The notes under the pieces: model-generated
What the model saw: the letters and a program-made list of their open reading frames with translations, nothing else
What the model was told of the DNA's origin: nothing
Databases searched by the model: none
Source of the DNA: a virus
Strand: one strand, 5' to 3'
Virus record (IMG/VR): IMGVR_UViG_3300009008_000185
Span: 1-29,218 of that record
DNA length: 29,218 nt
In this document: positions 15,301 through 22,275 of the stretch, piece by piece
Layout of the letters: each line of letters starts with the position of its first letter
Position numbering within the stretch: position 1 is the first letter of the stretch
Position numbers and translations under genes: made by a program

Positions 15301-15492
15301 CTACTCCTCCCAACCACGGGCCTTGCGGCCGGCGGCGTCGTTCTCGCTGGTGCCGTGTCGGTCGAACCGCACGATCTCGAGCGTGCCGTCCACCAGCGCC
15401 GCCTTGTCGACGGCGTTGGCCGGAGCCCACGACTCGTGCTCGGCGACGTAGATCCGCCGCTGCTCCGGCTTCGGCTTCGGCTTCCGTGGCAT
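15301..15492 (-). CDS. Small basic/acidic protein of unknown function (63 aa)
   Basis: It begins MPRKPKPKPEQRR, a Lys/Pro-rich basic stretch, and continues as a polar, mostly acidic protein ending RGWEE. No domain recognised. The ATG follows AGGAGG closely (4 nt), and the upstream stop lies against that site. The gene ends right where the tail tube ATG begins, so it may serve in tail completion or in setting tail tube translation. Real gene on spacing and codon use; function unknown. Confidence 0.65.
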   Translation of the reverse strand: MPRKPKPKPEQRRIYVAEHESWAPANAVDKAALVDGTLEIVRFDRHGTSENDAAGRKARGWEE

Positions 15493-15500
15493 CCCGCCTC

Positions 15501-16007
15501 CTACGGCCTTGCCTCGATCTCGTGACAGACGATCGACTGAATGACGGCCTGCTCGAGCCCGCCGCCCTCGATCTCCAACAGGGGCGTGTACGCCCAGCCG
15601 GCCAGGTCGACCCGGAAGACCGGGTTCTCGTCTACGCCGTCGCCCTCGACGTACTGCGCCAGGACCCGCCTGAGCGCCTCGTGCGCCTTGTAGAGCTGCC
15701 AGGCCAAGCGGGACTCCCGCGTGTCGGCCATGACGATCACGCAGTCGATCTGGTGACGCAGGAACGTCTGGGCGGTCTGGATGGTCGACTCGTCGCCGCC
15801 CCTCGGCAGCAGCAACAGCGCCGGGTAGTTCTGTAGCGGGAGACTCGGCATCTCCTCGAACCGGATCGTTGCGATGTTGTCGAGCGTGGCAGCAGCGCCG
15901 AAGCGGGTGACCTCGCGGGCCGCATACTCGGCGTCCTCGACGTCGAAGGCAGCAGCCAGGTTCGTGTTTACCGCCGACTCGATCTCGAGCAGGACGTCGA
16001 GGATCAT
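15501..16007 (-). CDS. Tail terminator / tail completion-like protein (168 aa)
   Basis: The N terminus (MILDVLLEIESAVNTNL) and a following alpha/beta pattern, with YPALLLLPRG near 60-70 and IDCVIVMAD near 88-96, resemble small tail-terminator or minor tail proteins that cap the tail next to the head. The order connector, gpG-like protein, this gene, tube protein is the normal siphovirus order for head-tail joining genes. The ATG is 3 nt past the preceding stop and has only a weak ribosome site (GGACGG), so it probably relies on coupling. Confidence 0.65.
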   Translation of the reverse strand: MILDVLLEIESAVNTNLAAAFDVEDAEYAAREVTRFGAAATLDNIATIRFEEMPSLPLQNYPALLLLPRGGDESTIQTAQTFLRHQIDCVIVMADTRESRLAWQLYKAHEALRRVLAQYVEGDGVDENPVFRVDLAGWAYTPLLEIEGGGLEQAVIQSIVCHEIEARP

Positions 16008-16010
16008 CGT

Positions 16011-16592
16011 CTACACCGTCCTGCGGACGCCCCGCACCCCGGCCACGCCTTCGACGTGGCGCTGGATGGCCCGCACCCACCCCATGATGTCCGCTCGCTT
16101 CAGGGCGATGATGCGCCGACGCGGCGTCGGGATCTTGTCGTGCTTCGTGCGGCCGATGCCCTTCTGGTGGCGCACCGCGTACGGGACCCGGGTCCCCATG
16201 GCGAGACGGTCAGGACTCGACTCGAACACGTGCTCCGGGTGAGCAGAGGAGATTAGCGACGGGTAGAGCCGCTCCCGCCCCCGTTGCCACCGCAGGATGT
16301 TCCGCAGTCCGCCGCCAAACTTCGTCTTGATGGCCCGATAGATCGGCTCGTCCTGGTAGCCCTTCCACGGCGTGCCGCCGCGGCGACCCCGTGACTCGAA
16401 CTGCCCCTTCAGGATCGTCGGGAACGACACGCCCCGGCCGCCGGCCAGGTACGGGTGCGAGTTCGGGCCTGCGTGGATGACCTTCCATACGGGGCGGAGG
16501 TCTTCGACGGCGTTGGCGGCGAGCCCGAGCCGGCGGCTGATGGCCTCTTCGCCGATCAGGGTGACGTTGAAGTCGAGCAGGCCGCGGGGCAT
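16011..16592 (-). CDS. Mu gpG-like virion morphogenesis / tail completion protein (193 aa)
   Basis: The layout matches the phage virion morphogenesis (Mu gpG-like) family: N-terminal helices with RRLGLAANAVEDLRP, a central FxxxGxxxGxxWKGY region near residues 65-80, a RLYPSL segment, then VPYAVRHQKGIGRTK and KIPTPRRRIIAL near 137-166. The HQ.G...kiP.R pattern is the family hallmark. Such proteins act in tail completion or head-tail joining. The ATG at 16592 shares one base with the previous stop (TGATG), so re-initiation is likely. A longer in-frame extension upstream overlaps the connector gene and is rejected. Confidence 0.8.
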   Translation of the reverse strand: MPRGLLDFNVTLIGEEAISRRLGLAANAVEDLRPVWKVIHAGPNSHPYLAGGRGVSFPTILKGQFESRGRRGGTPWKGYQDEPIYRAIKTKFGGGLRNILRWQRGRERLYPSLISSAHPEHVFESSPDRLAMGTRVPYAVRHQKGIGRTKHDKIPTPRRRIIALKRADIMGWVRAIQRHVEGVAGVRGVRRTV

Positions 16593-17083
16593 CAGAGGTC
16601 CATGTCGGACGTAAAGACCGGGGCCGGAAGCTCGATGTCCGACGCGTCCCGCTTCGTGTCGCTCGACGCCTGCACGTGCGTGTAAACCGCTCCGGCGTGG
16701 GCACCCGTGAGGGCGTCCGGCAGCAGGAGGCGGATCTTCTCGTCGTTCTCCAACCGCTCCCGCCCCTCGGTCCACTCCCGGCGCCACGTGTCGACGAGCC
16801 CGTCTGCGAGCCGATAGCCCGTGATGGCAGACGACACGTCGACCGCTGCACCGACCGTCACGAGCCGCTGGCACGCGTAGTACGAGAGCGGCTCCCCCGT
16901 CGCGTCGATACTGGCCGGGTCGAGCCCGCGGGCCTGGATTGGGCCACACACGAGAGCGGCCGCCCTGTTGATGATCTCGGTGACCCTCGTCGACGTCGGC
17001 GCACTGGTGGCGTCGAACGTGTACTTCGGGAAGCAGTCATCCCCGAGCGTCGTCACCGTCACGCCGAAGAGGTTGAGGGCCAC
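16592..17083 (-). CDS. Head-tail connector / adaptor protein (163 aa)
   Basis: A mostly helical protein containing TRVTEIINRAAALVCGPIQ and ITGYRLADGLVDTWRREW, as expected for gp6-like or Mu-type head completion proteins that extend the portal ring. Order supports this: capsid genes before, gpG-like protein and tail terminator after. The GTG start follows AGGAG by about 6-7 nt, and the gene is 9 nt from the end of the exported 604-aa gene. The exact connector class cannot be settled by eye. Confidence 0.7.
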   Translation of the reverse strand: MALNLFGVTVTTLGDDCFPKYTFDATSAPTSTRVTEIINRAAALVCGPIQARGLDPASIDATGEPLSYYACQRLVTVGAAVDVSSAITGYRLADGLVDTWRREWTEGRERLENDEKIRLLLPDALTGAHAGAVYTHVQASSDTKRDASDIELPAPVFTSDMDL

Positions 17084-17092
17084 GGGCTGCTC

Positions 17093-18907
17093 CTACTGCG
17101 CGGCCGTGTACTGCCACTCGGCGCCGAGCACGGTCGTTGCCTCGGTGCTCGTGCCGTCGGAGGCGAAGGCAAACAGGATCGTCGCCCCAGCCGTCACCGC
17201 CTCGGTCGTGAAGGTGCAGGTGTAGAGCGTGCCACCCAACGCGCCGCCGTCGCACGTCGTTGTGGTCGTCGTGCCGTTCGTGCCGTTGCCGGTCGTCGGG
17301 GTCGCCGTTGCTACGTCCTCCGCCACGCCGGGCGTCTGGACGAGCGTCGTAACCGTGTACTCGTGATCGTTGGTGGCGGTGTCGAGCATGGTGACGTGGA
17401 ACGTCGAGTCTCCGACGTAGTCCTGCGGAACCGTGAGGGTCCAGCACGACGGGTCGATGTCGAGCTGCCCGCCAACGATGTCCCACTGGAGCACCATCGA
17501 TCCGGCAGTCGCCCCGCCCGATCCCAACTCATAGTCAGGATAGGTGTCAGCACCGCTTGCCCAGTCGATGGCGCCCCCGTCCGTACACTCCTGCGCACCG
17601 GACAGCGGCAACGTGACGGTGCGGGTGATGTCTGCGATCTCGGTCTCGTCGATCTCGCCGGCGTCGAAGGCGATGGTGCCCGTCGAGGCGATACCCGTGG
17701 CGCCCGAGATGGCGCCCAGCGCGCTGACGTCGATGTTCGCCGTGTCCAGGGCGAACGTGCCCAGGCCGGTGCCCACCGTGACGCTGGTAGCCGTCGCGGT
17801 GCCGATCCCGAAGTCGCCGGCTGCCGACGTGTCGACCGTCTGACCGGCCGTGATGGTCAAGCCGGCGTCGAAATCCGCCGTTGCCGTGGCCGTCAGGATG
17901 CCAGTGACCCCGAGAGCGCCACCGAACGAAGACCCGGCAGCGCCGGTGTCGAACGTCGCAGCACCACTGTTCGTCAGCGTGGTCGCCCCAGTGAGGGCGC
18001 CAGCGGTGAACCCCGCAGTGCCGTCCGTGATCGTCCCACCGACTACGGTACCCGTCACGTTGAGGCCGCCACCGAACGACGAGCCGCCGCCGGCGCTGTC
18101 GAGCGTCGCTGGGCCACTTGACCCGATGGTGGTCAGGCCCGCTGCTGCGCCAGCCGTGATCGTGGCTGTCCCGTCCGTGAGAGTCCCGCCGGTGACGGTT
18201 CCGTCGCTGGTGATTGCCCCGTCACATTCGATGGCGCCGGCAGCGGAGATGGAGCAGCCCGTGGCGCCGTAGCCACCACCAACCGCCAGAGTGTCGCTCG
18301 TGGTGGCGCCCGTGACGTCGACCCCTGCCGACGCGTCCACGTTGCCCGCCAGGGTGATTTGCCCAGACCCCAGCACACTCAGTGCTGGGTTGTCCGTCGC
18401 GTTGCCAAGGTTGATCTTCTTGGACCCGACCGAGTAGTCGAGCAGGATCAGATCCTCACCGCCGGCTGCCTGCACGATGTACGCGCTGGCCATGTCGGCG
18501 GTCGTGATCGTGATCGCCTGCGCTGCGTCCATGTCCAGCGTGTAGGCGCCCGTCGGGGCCAGGCCCCAGGTCGTGCCGGTGAAGGCGAACGCTCCCCCGA
18601 TACTCACGCCGCCGGTTGCGGCCAGGATGTCGGAGACCGTGACGGTCGTGTCCGTCGCGCTGTAGATCGTCGGAGACGCGCCGTCGAGGTCGAAGCACAG
18701 GTCGGTGTCGTCCGCCCCCGCCTGACCCTCGAAGCAGATGATGTCGTCCGTGAGGTTGTCGACGGTCTCGTTGAACGGCAACGTCAGGTCGCCGTTGATG
18801 ACCTTCGGCCGGGTCAGCCGGTCGACGTAGGTGGGTGCGGCCAGCGCTGCGCCCGCCACGAGCAGGAGGGCGAGCGTCACCGCCCCTCCGATCAGGAGTC
18901 GTCGCAT
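17093..18907 (-). CDS. Exported repeat protein with four cysteine pairs inside the head operon (604 aa)
   Basis: Residues 1-23 form a clear Sec signal peptide (MRR, hydrophobic core LLIGGAVTLALLLVAGAALA, then A|AP). The body, about residues 100-420, is a chain of Gly/Thr/Ala repeats: VTGGTLTDGTATITAG and VVGGTITDGTAGFTAG, and SSFGGGLNVTG and SSFGGALGVTG, are near copies. Such repeats suit a beta-helix or fibre. Eight cysteines fall in four local pairs (IICFEG/DLCFDL, GCSIS/IECDG, ECTDG/SCWTL, TCDGG/YTCTF), as in disulfide-bonded exported proteins. A different C-terminal domain (about 430-604) is Trp- and Thr-rich. AGGAG precedes the ATG. It lies between capsid and connector genes where head fibres can occur, but a signal peptide is not expected there. 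Function unknown; adhesin or surface decoration is possible. Confidence 0.75.
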   Translation of the reverse strand: MRRLLIGGAVTLALLLVAGAALAAPTYVDRLTRPKVINGDLTLPFNETVDNLTDDIICFEGQAGADDTDLCFDLDGASPTIYSATDTTVTVSDILAATGGVSIGGAFAFTGTTWGLAPTGAYTLDMDAAQAITITTADMASAYIVQAAGGEDLILLDYSVGSKKINLGNATDNPALSVLGSGQITLAGNVDASAGVDVTGATTSDTLAVGGGYGATGCSISAAGAIECDGAITSDGTVTGGTLTDGTATITAGAAAGLTTIGSSGPATLDSAGGGSSFGGGLNVTGTVVGGTITDGTAGFTAGALTGATTLTNSGAATFDTGAAGSSFGGALGVTGILTATATADFDAGLTITAGQTVDTSAAGDFGIGTATATSVTVGTGLGTFALDTANIDVSALGAISGATGIASTGTIAFDAGEIDETEIADITRTVTLPLSGAQECTDGGAIDWASGADTYPDYELGSGGATAGSMVLQWDIVGGQLDIDPSCWTLTVPQDYVGDSTFHVTMLDTATNDHEYTVTTLVQTPGVAEDVATATPTTGNGTNGTTTTTTCDGGALGGTLYTCTFTTEAVTAGATILFAFASDGTSTEATTVLGAEWQYTAAQ

Positions 18908-18954
18908 GTCTCTCTCCTCGCCGCGGGCGCGGCTGGGGTGCTTCGTGTGATGGC

Positions 18955-18984
18955 GACGGCGCGCCCCAGTCGAGACGCGCCGTC
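18955..18984 (-). terminator. Perfect 9-bp GC hairpin between capsid gene block and exported 604-aa gene
   Basis: GACGGCGCG (18955-18963) pairs perfectly with CGCGCCGTC (18976-18984) around a 12-nt loop. In the leftward transcript it begins 10 nt after the stop of the 125-aa gene, inside the 87-nt gap before the 604-aa gene. It has no U-tract, like the hairpin after the tail tube gene. It is best seen as a partial terminator or mRNA 3'-end stabiliser that sets capsid genes apart from downstream genes. Confidence 0.55.
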
Positions 18985-18994
18985 TGTGCTGCTG

Positions 18995-19372
18995 CTACTT
19001 GCCGGCCTCGGCCTCGCGGTCCTCGACCACGCCAGGCCCGACGGCCGCGTTGTGGGCTGCCAGCTTGGCGACCTCGGCCGCCACCGCCTTCGCCAGCGCC
19101 TCCTCGAGGCCCGCCGGCAACTCCACCGGCTGCGCGTCCTCGGGCGGCACGTAGGTGTGCAACGGCGCCTTCACCGGGGACGGCTCCGCCTTCCCGGGCT
19201 TCTCGACGATCCCCTCCGGTCCCAACAGGTGGAGGTTGTTCTCGACGAAGCCCTCGGGCAGCACGTCGCCGGGCTCCCAGCACTCGCCGCGGGTGACCTG
19301 GAGCTTGCCCAGCCCGCGCTGGCCACCCGTCCAGACGTAGTGCGTCTCGATCTTCTTCTTGGAGTAGCCCAT
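18995..19372 (-). CDS. Small protein after the major capsid gene (125 aa), unknown
   Basis: The first half is compact (HYVWTGGQRGLGKLQVTRGE, then PGDVLPEGFVENN), followed by a Pro-rich linker (about 58-85) and an Ala-rich amphipathic helix (about 88-110). No family recognised; such two-part proteins after the capsid gene are often minor head or head-completion proteins. The ATG has GGAGAGG upstream, and the gene starts 10 nt beyond the capsid stop, so the two are cotranscribed. A GC hairpin follows. Confidence 0.65.
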   Translation of the reverse strand: MGYSKKKIETHYVWTGGQRGLGKLQVTRGECWEPGDVLPEGFVENNLHLLGPEGIVEKPGKAEPSPVKAPLHTYVPPEDAQPVELPAGLEEALAKAVAAEVAKLAAHNAAVGPGVVEDREAEAGK

Positions 19373-19382
19373 GGCCCCTCTC

Positions 19383-20342
19383 CTAGTTGGCGGTGTTGAT
19401 CAGGAGGGCGCCCTGGTCGGCATCGATGACGATCTCGTCCCGGTTCTCCTTCACCCGGACGACGTCGTCTTCGGTCTCCTCCCGCCGGAACTGGGTGACC
19501 ACCGTCGGGCCGCCGACCGTGCTCGCGATCTGCGCGAAGGCGGGCGCCTCGAGGTCGCCGTCCGGCACGTTCACCAGGGCGAAGTTGTCCGTCCAGATGA
19601 ACGCGTTCGACTCGGTGTCCCCCTCGACGGCGGTGTTCCGGATCGCTCGGCCGATGAACAGCTTCTCGATCTCGAACGCCTCGCGCAGACGCTGGGCGAG
19701 CTCGCTCAGCGTGATCTGCCCCTGGCGCGTCGCCGACGGCATCAGCGACGTGATGTCGCCGTTCTGGACCGCCACCCGGAAGGTGTCCCAGCCCATGATC
19801 CCCACCTTGGCGTCGGCCGCCGAGGCGAGCTTGATGCCGCGCTTCATGGTCCAGAGGTTGCCGAGCGGGTCGCCGCCCGGGTCGTCCCACTGCGCGGCCG
19901 CGCCGAGCGTGGTCTCCGTGGTCCAGACGCCGGTGACGAACATGGCCGCAGCCACCCGCACCTCACGCCGGATCTGCACCTCGCGCATCGCCCGCAGCGT
20001 CGCGAGACGCTCCAGGCTCATCGGCGCGTCGTGCTCGGACCGGAGGTCGTCATTGACCGGCACCTGCACGCCGTAGCGGCGCGTGGTGTAGGTCGTGGAC
20101 GTCAGGTTGAGCCCGACCTCCTCGTACGGCCCGCCAGCCGCACGGTCGACGGTCTGGTTGCTGAAGGACTTGAAATCCGACGTCGCGAGCCGGATCGTCC
20201 CGGTGGACTCCCCCGGCCGGTGCGTCGGCATGAACGCCAGATCGGCGATGTACGCGTCGTCCTTGTCGGCCTGGACCACCATCCACTGGGTGAGAATGGG
20301 GTTGACGGCCCGGACGCCCGCAGCAGTTGCTCCTCGAGGCAT
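19383..20342 (-). CDS. Major capsid protein (319 aa)
   Basis: It lies right after the protease/scaffold and cement genes, the conserved place of the major capsid protein, and has a suitable size. The sequence fits the HK97 fold: an extended N terminus, a long helical stretch (SLERLATLRAMREVQIRREVRVAAAMF, about 109-135), alternating strands, and a C-terminal beta region (EDDVVRVKENRDEIVIDAD). No long N-terminal delta domain is evident, in line with a separate scaffold. AAGGAG lies 7 nt before the ATG. It assembles the procapsid shell and may be trimmed by the gpI-like protease. Confidence 0.85.
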   Translation of the reverse strand: MPRGATAAGVRAVNPILTQWMVVQADKDDAYIADLAFMPTHRPGESTGTIRLATSDFKSFSNQTVDRAAGGPYEEVGLNLTSTTYTTRRYGVQVPVNDDLRSEHDAPMSLERLATLRAMREVQIRREVRVAAAMFVTGVWTTETTLGAAAQWDDPGGDPLGNLWTMKRGIKLASAADAKVGIMGWDTFRVAVQNGDITSLMPSATRQGQITLSELAQRLREAFEIEKLFIGRAIRNTAVEGDTESNAFIWTDNFALVNVPDGDLEAPAFAQIASTVGGPTVVTQFRREETEDDVVRVKENRDEIVIDADQGALLINTAN

Positions 20343-20367
20343 CTGTTCTCTCCTTGCTCGCTACCCG

Positions 20368-20748
20368 CTACGGGGCGCCGGTGACGGACTCGAAGTCGGT
20401 GACGCGCACGTCGACGAGCTGCCCCGCCCCCGTGGCTGCCTGCTTGGCGCGGGCGATCACGATGTCGTTGGCGGCGTTCGCGGCGATGAGTCGCCCGCTC
20501 GCGTCGGTCGTCAGCATGTCGCCGGCCGAGAAGGCGGCGCCAGCCCGGCCACGGCACGTGTTGCCCGGCAGGGCCACGAGCGCCTGATCGCCGTTGTCGC
20601 GGCCGCCGTCGATGATGATACCGAACAGGTCCGCACCGGCGGCGCCGGCGACGGTTCCCGCGGTCGTGATGCCCAGCCCGATGTTCGTCGCGGCCGACAG
20701 GTCTGCGCCGGTCGTGATGTTGTCGGTGGGTCCGCTGTACTTGGCCAT
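20368..20748 (-). CDS. Capsid cement / decoration protein, DUF2190-like (126 aa)
   Basis: The protein is small and beta-rich. It has the typical pattern AGDMLTTDASGRLIAA..NDIVIARAKQAATGAGQLVDVRV near residues 73-115, seen in head decoration proteins that sit on the capsid and stabilise it after expansion. It lies between scaffold and major capsid genes, as such genes usually do. GGAGGGG precedes the ATG by 6 nt, suiting strong expression. Confidence 0.8.
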   Translation of the reverse strand: MAKYSGPTDNITTGADLSAATNIGLGITTAGTVAGAAGADLFGIIIDGGRDNGDQALVALPGNTCRGRAGAAFSAGDMLTTDASGRLIAANAANDIVIARAKQAATGAGQLVDVRVTDFESVTGAP

Positions 20749-20760
20749 GTCGGTCCCCTC

Positions 20761-21381
20761 CTACTCGGTCGCCGGAGCGGCGCCGCTGTACTGGTCCTGG
20801 TGGGTGCGAGCGAGCGCCTTGCCCTCGTCGGTGGCCAGGACCTCGTCCATCGCCACGTCGTACGCGATCTCCTGGCCCGCTTCCTTGGCGGCCTTGATGC
20901 GCTCGTCGATGGCATGGCCGAGGGTCGTCGGCGTGGCCGGGTCGTCGCTCGGCGTCGGCTCCACGGTCCCGCCGCCCTGCCGGTCGAGGCTGATCTGCTT
21001 CGGCAGATCGGCCGCGAGCGCCTTGAACGTCTCGGGGTCCTTCTTGGCGAGCGCTAGCCACTTGTCCCGCATCGCCGGCACGATCTGCTCGGGATGGGCA
21101 TCCACGAGCGCCTCGGCGTCCCGGTCGGCCTTCTCGGCCTTCAGGGTGGACAGCTCGGTGCTGGCCTCCTCGAACCGGGTGGACAGCGCCTTGAGCTCGC
21201 CGCGGACGGCGTCCATGCTCTCGGGCGCCGGCCGGCTGGCCAACTCCACGATGGTTTCGGGCGTGATGCCCTCGGGTGCGGCGTCACGCAGCGCGAGCGC
21301 CGCAGCAACGTCCTCGACAGGCCGGGCGCCCAGGGCCTCGCCCATGGCCGCCAGCTCGGTCTCGGTGAACTCTCGGGCCAT
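20761..21381 (-). CDS. Nested scaffold protein from internal start, Mu Z-like (206 aa)
   Basis: An in-frame ATG at 21381 (residue 295 of the protease) has a near-perfect ribosome site, AGGAGGGG (21395-21388), 6 nt upstream. This is stronger than the site of the full-length gene. The product MAREFTETEL... has 206 residues: an N-terminal helical part, a coiled coil (about 50-95) and an acidic, proline-containing stretch near 140-152. It ends in a helical C terminus, as capsid-binding scaffolds do. It is expected in large excess over the protease, to fill the procapsid. The start is seen directly; the role follows from Mu-type systems. Confidence 0.75.
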   Translation of the reverse strand: MAREFTETELAAMGEALGARPVEDVAAALALRDAAPEGITPETIVELASRPAPESMDAVRGELKALSTRFEEASTELSTLKAEKADRDAEALVDAHPEQIVPAMRDKWLALAKKDPETFKALAADLPKQISLDRQGGGTVEPTPSDDPATPTTLGHAIDERIKAAKEAGQEIAYDVAMDEVLATDEGKALARTHQDQYSGAAPATE

Positions 21382-22263
21382 GGTAAGCCCCTCCTGTGCT
21401 GGTTGCGGTGTACGTGCCAGCTCGGCTGGCGTGTCGTCCGGAACGAACTCCATCCGCCCGGGCGCGATGTCTCGGATGACGATCTGGCCGTCCGCCTCTT
21501 CGACGGTGGCCGAGTAGTGGCGGCCCTCGCGGTTGTTCTCGACCACGACGCGGGTCCAGTCGGGATCGACGCTGCGGAGCCAGACGTCGCACTGGTAGCG
21601 CTCGGAACCGTCGAGGTAGACGTCGACCGGGCCGAACGCTCCACCGACGGCGAGCTCCTCGACCTTGCCGCGGATGGCCCGGATGACGTCCTTCGCGTCG
21701 TCCATGCCGAAGCGCTGGGCGAGGGCCGTCCACCGCCTCGATGCAGCGATGGCCTCGAGCCCACCCTGCTCCGGCGTGGCCGTCAGGGCGATGAGCGGGA
21801 TGTAGGTCCCAGCCTCCCACTGCCCCGTGTCCAGGTTCTTGTGCGCCTTGTCGCCGCGCAGGATCACCGGCGACGACAGCGGGTATCCGCCCGCCTTGAC
21901 GAGATCCGTCGCCTGCGACGTGAACTCGGCGAGCGCCCAGAGGCCGTTATCCCGGATGTCCCACCCGAGCACGTCGGCCGCCCGAACCTTCTCCTCGGGC
22001 GTCTTGCCGCGGATCATGCCGTGGTTGAAGTCGAAGACCGCATCGTGTCCGTGGGCCTTGTCGTGCTCCCAGAATGCCACGACACTCTCGGCGTCCTCAC
22101 GGGAGAAGGTGAGCTTCTCGGCGTACCCCTCGACCCACTGCTCGCCGAACGGGGCCACGTGGACCCAGCGGCGATACGGCACGTCAGACTCGCCCTCGGC
22201 GAGCTCGGACGCGAGCAGCAGCGGCCGGGCGCAGAGCACCTGCGCGTTCGTCAGATCCTGCAC
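20761..22263 (-). CDS. Prohead protease with C-terminal scaffold, Mu gpI-like (500 aa)
   Basis: The N-terminal 290 residues resemble the Mu gpI-type protease: FDFNHGMIRGK near 96-106 (the family's D.eH catalytic region), KAGGYPLSSPVILRG near 122-137, and a LIALTATPEQGG segment near 156-167. The C-terminal 206 residues are helical and charged, with a coiled coil near residues 345-390, typical of a scaffold. As in Mu (I and Z), one gene seems to make both a protease-scaffold and, from an internal start, the scaffold alone. The GTG start at 22263 follows AAGGGGA by 5 nt, 13 nt after the portal stop. The protease would cleave scaffold and perhaps capsid protein during maturation. Confidence 0.82.
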   Translation of the reverse strand: MQDLTNAQVLCARPLLLASELAEGESDVPYRRWVHVAPFGEQWVEGYAEKLTFSREDAESVVAFWEHDKAHGHDAVFDFNHGMIRGKTPEEKVRAADVLGWDIRDNGLWALAEFTSQATDLVKAGGYPLSSPVILRGDKAHKNLDTGQWEAGTYIPLIALTATPEQGGLEAIAASRRWTALAQRFGMDDAKDVIRAIRGKVEELAVGGAFGPVDVYLDGSERYQCDVWLRSVDPDWTRVVVENNREGRHYSATVEEADGQIVIRDIAPGRMEFVPDDTPAELARTPQPAQEGLTMAREFTETELAAMGEALGARPVEDVAAALALRDAAPEGITPETIVELASRPAPESMDAVRGELKALSTRFEEASTELSTLKAEKADRDAEALVDAHPEQIVPAMRDKWLALAKKDPETFKALAADLPKQISLDRQGGGTVEPTPSDDPATPTTLGHAIDERIKAAKEAGQEIAYDVAMDEVLATDEGKALARTHQDQYSGAAPATE

Positions 22264-22275
22264 GTTGTCCCCTTG

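Noticed and set aside
17750-18220. Tandem DNA repeats in the 604-aa gene as a possible variable or phase-variable locus
   Set aside because: The repeats are visible as protein motifs, but the DNA copies have diverged and there are no short simple repeats of the type that slip.
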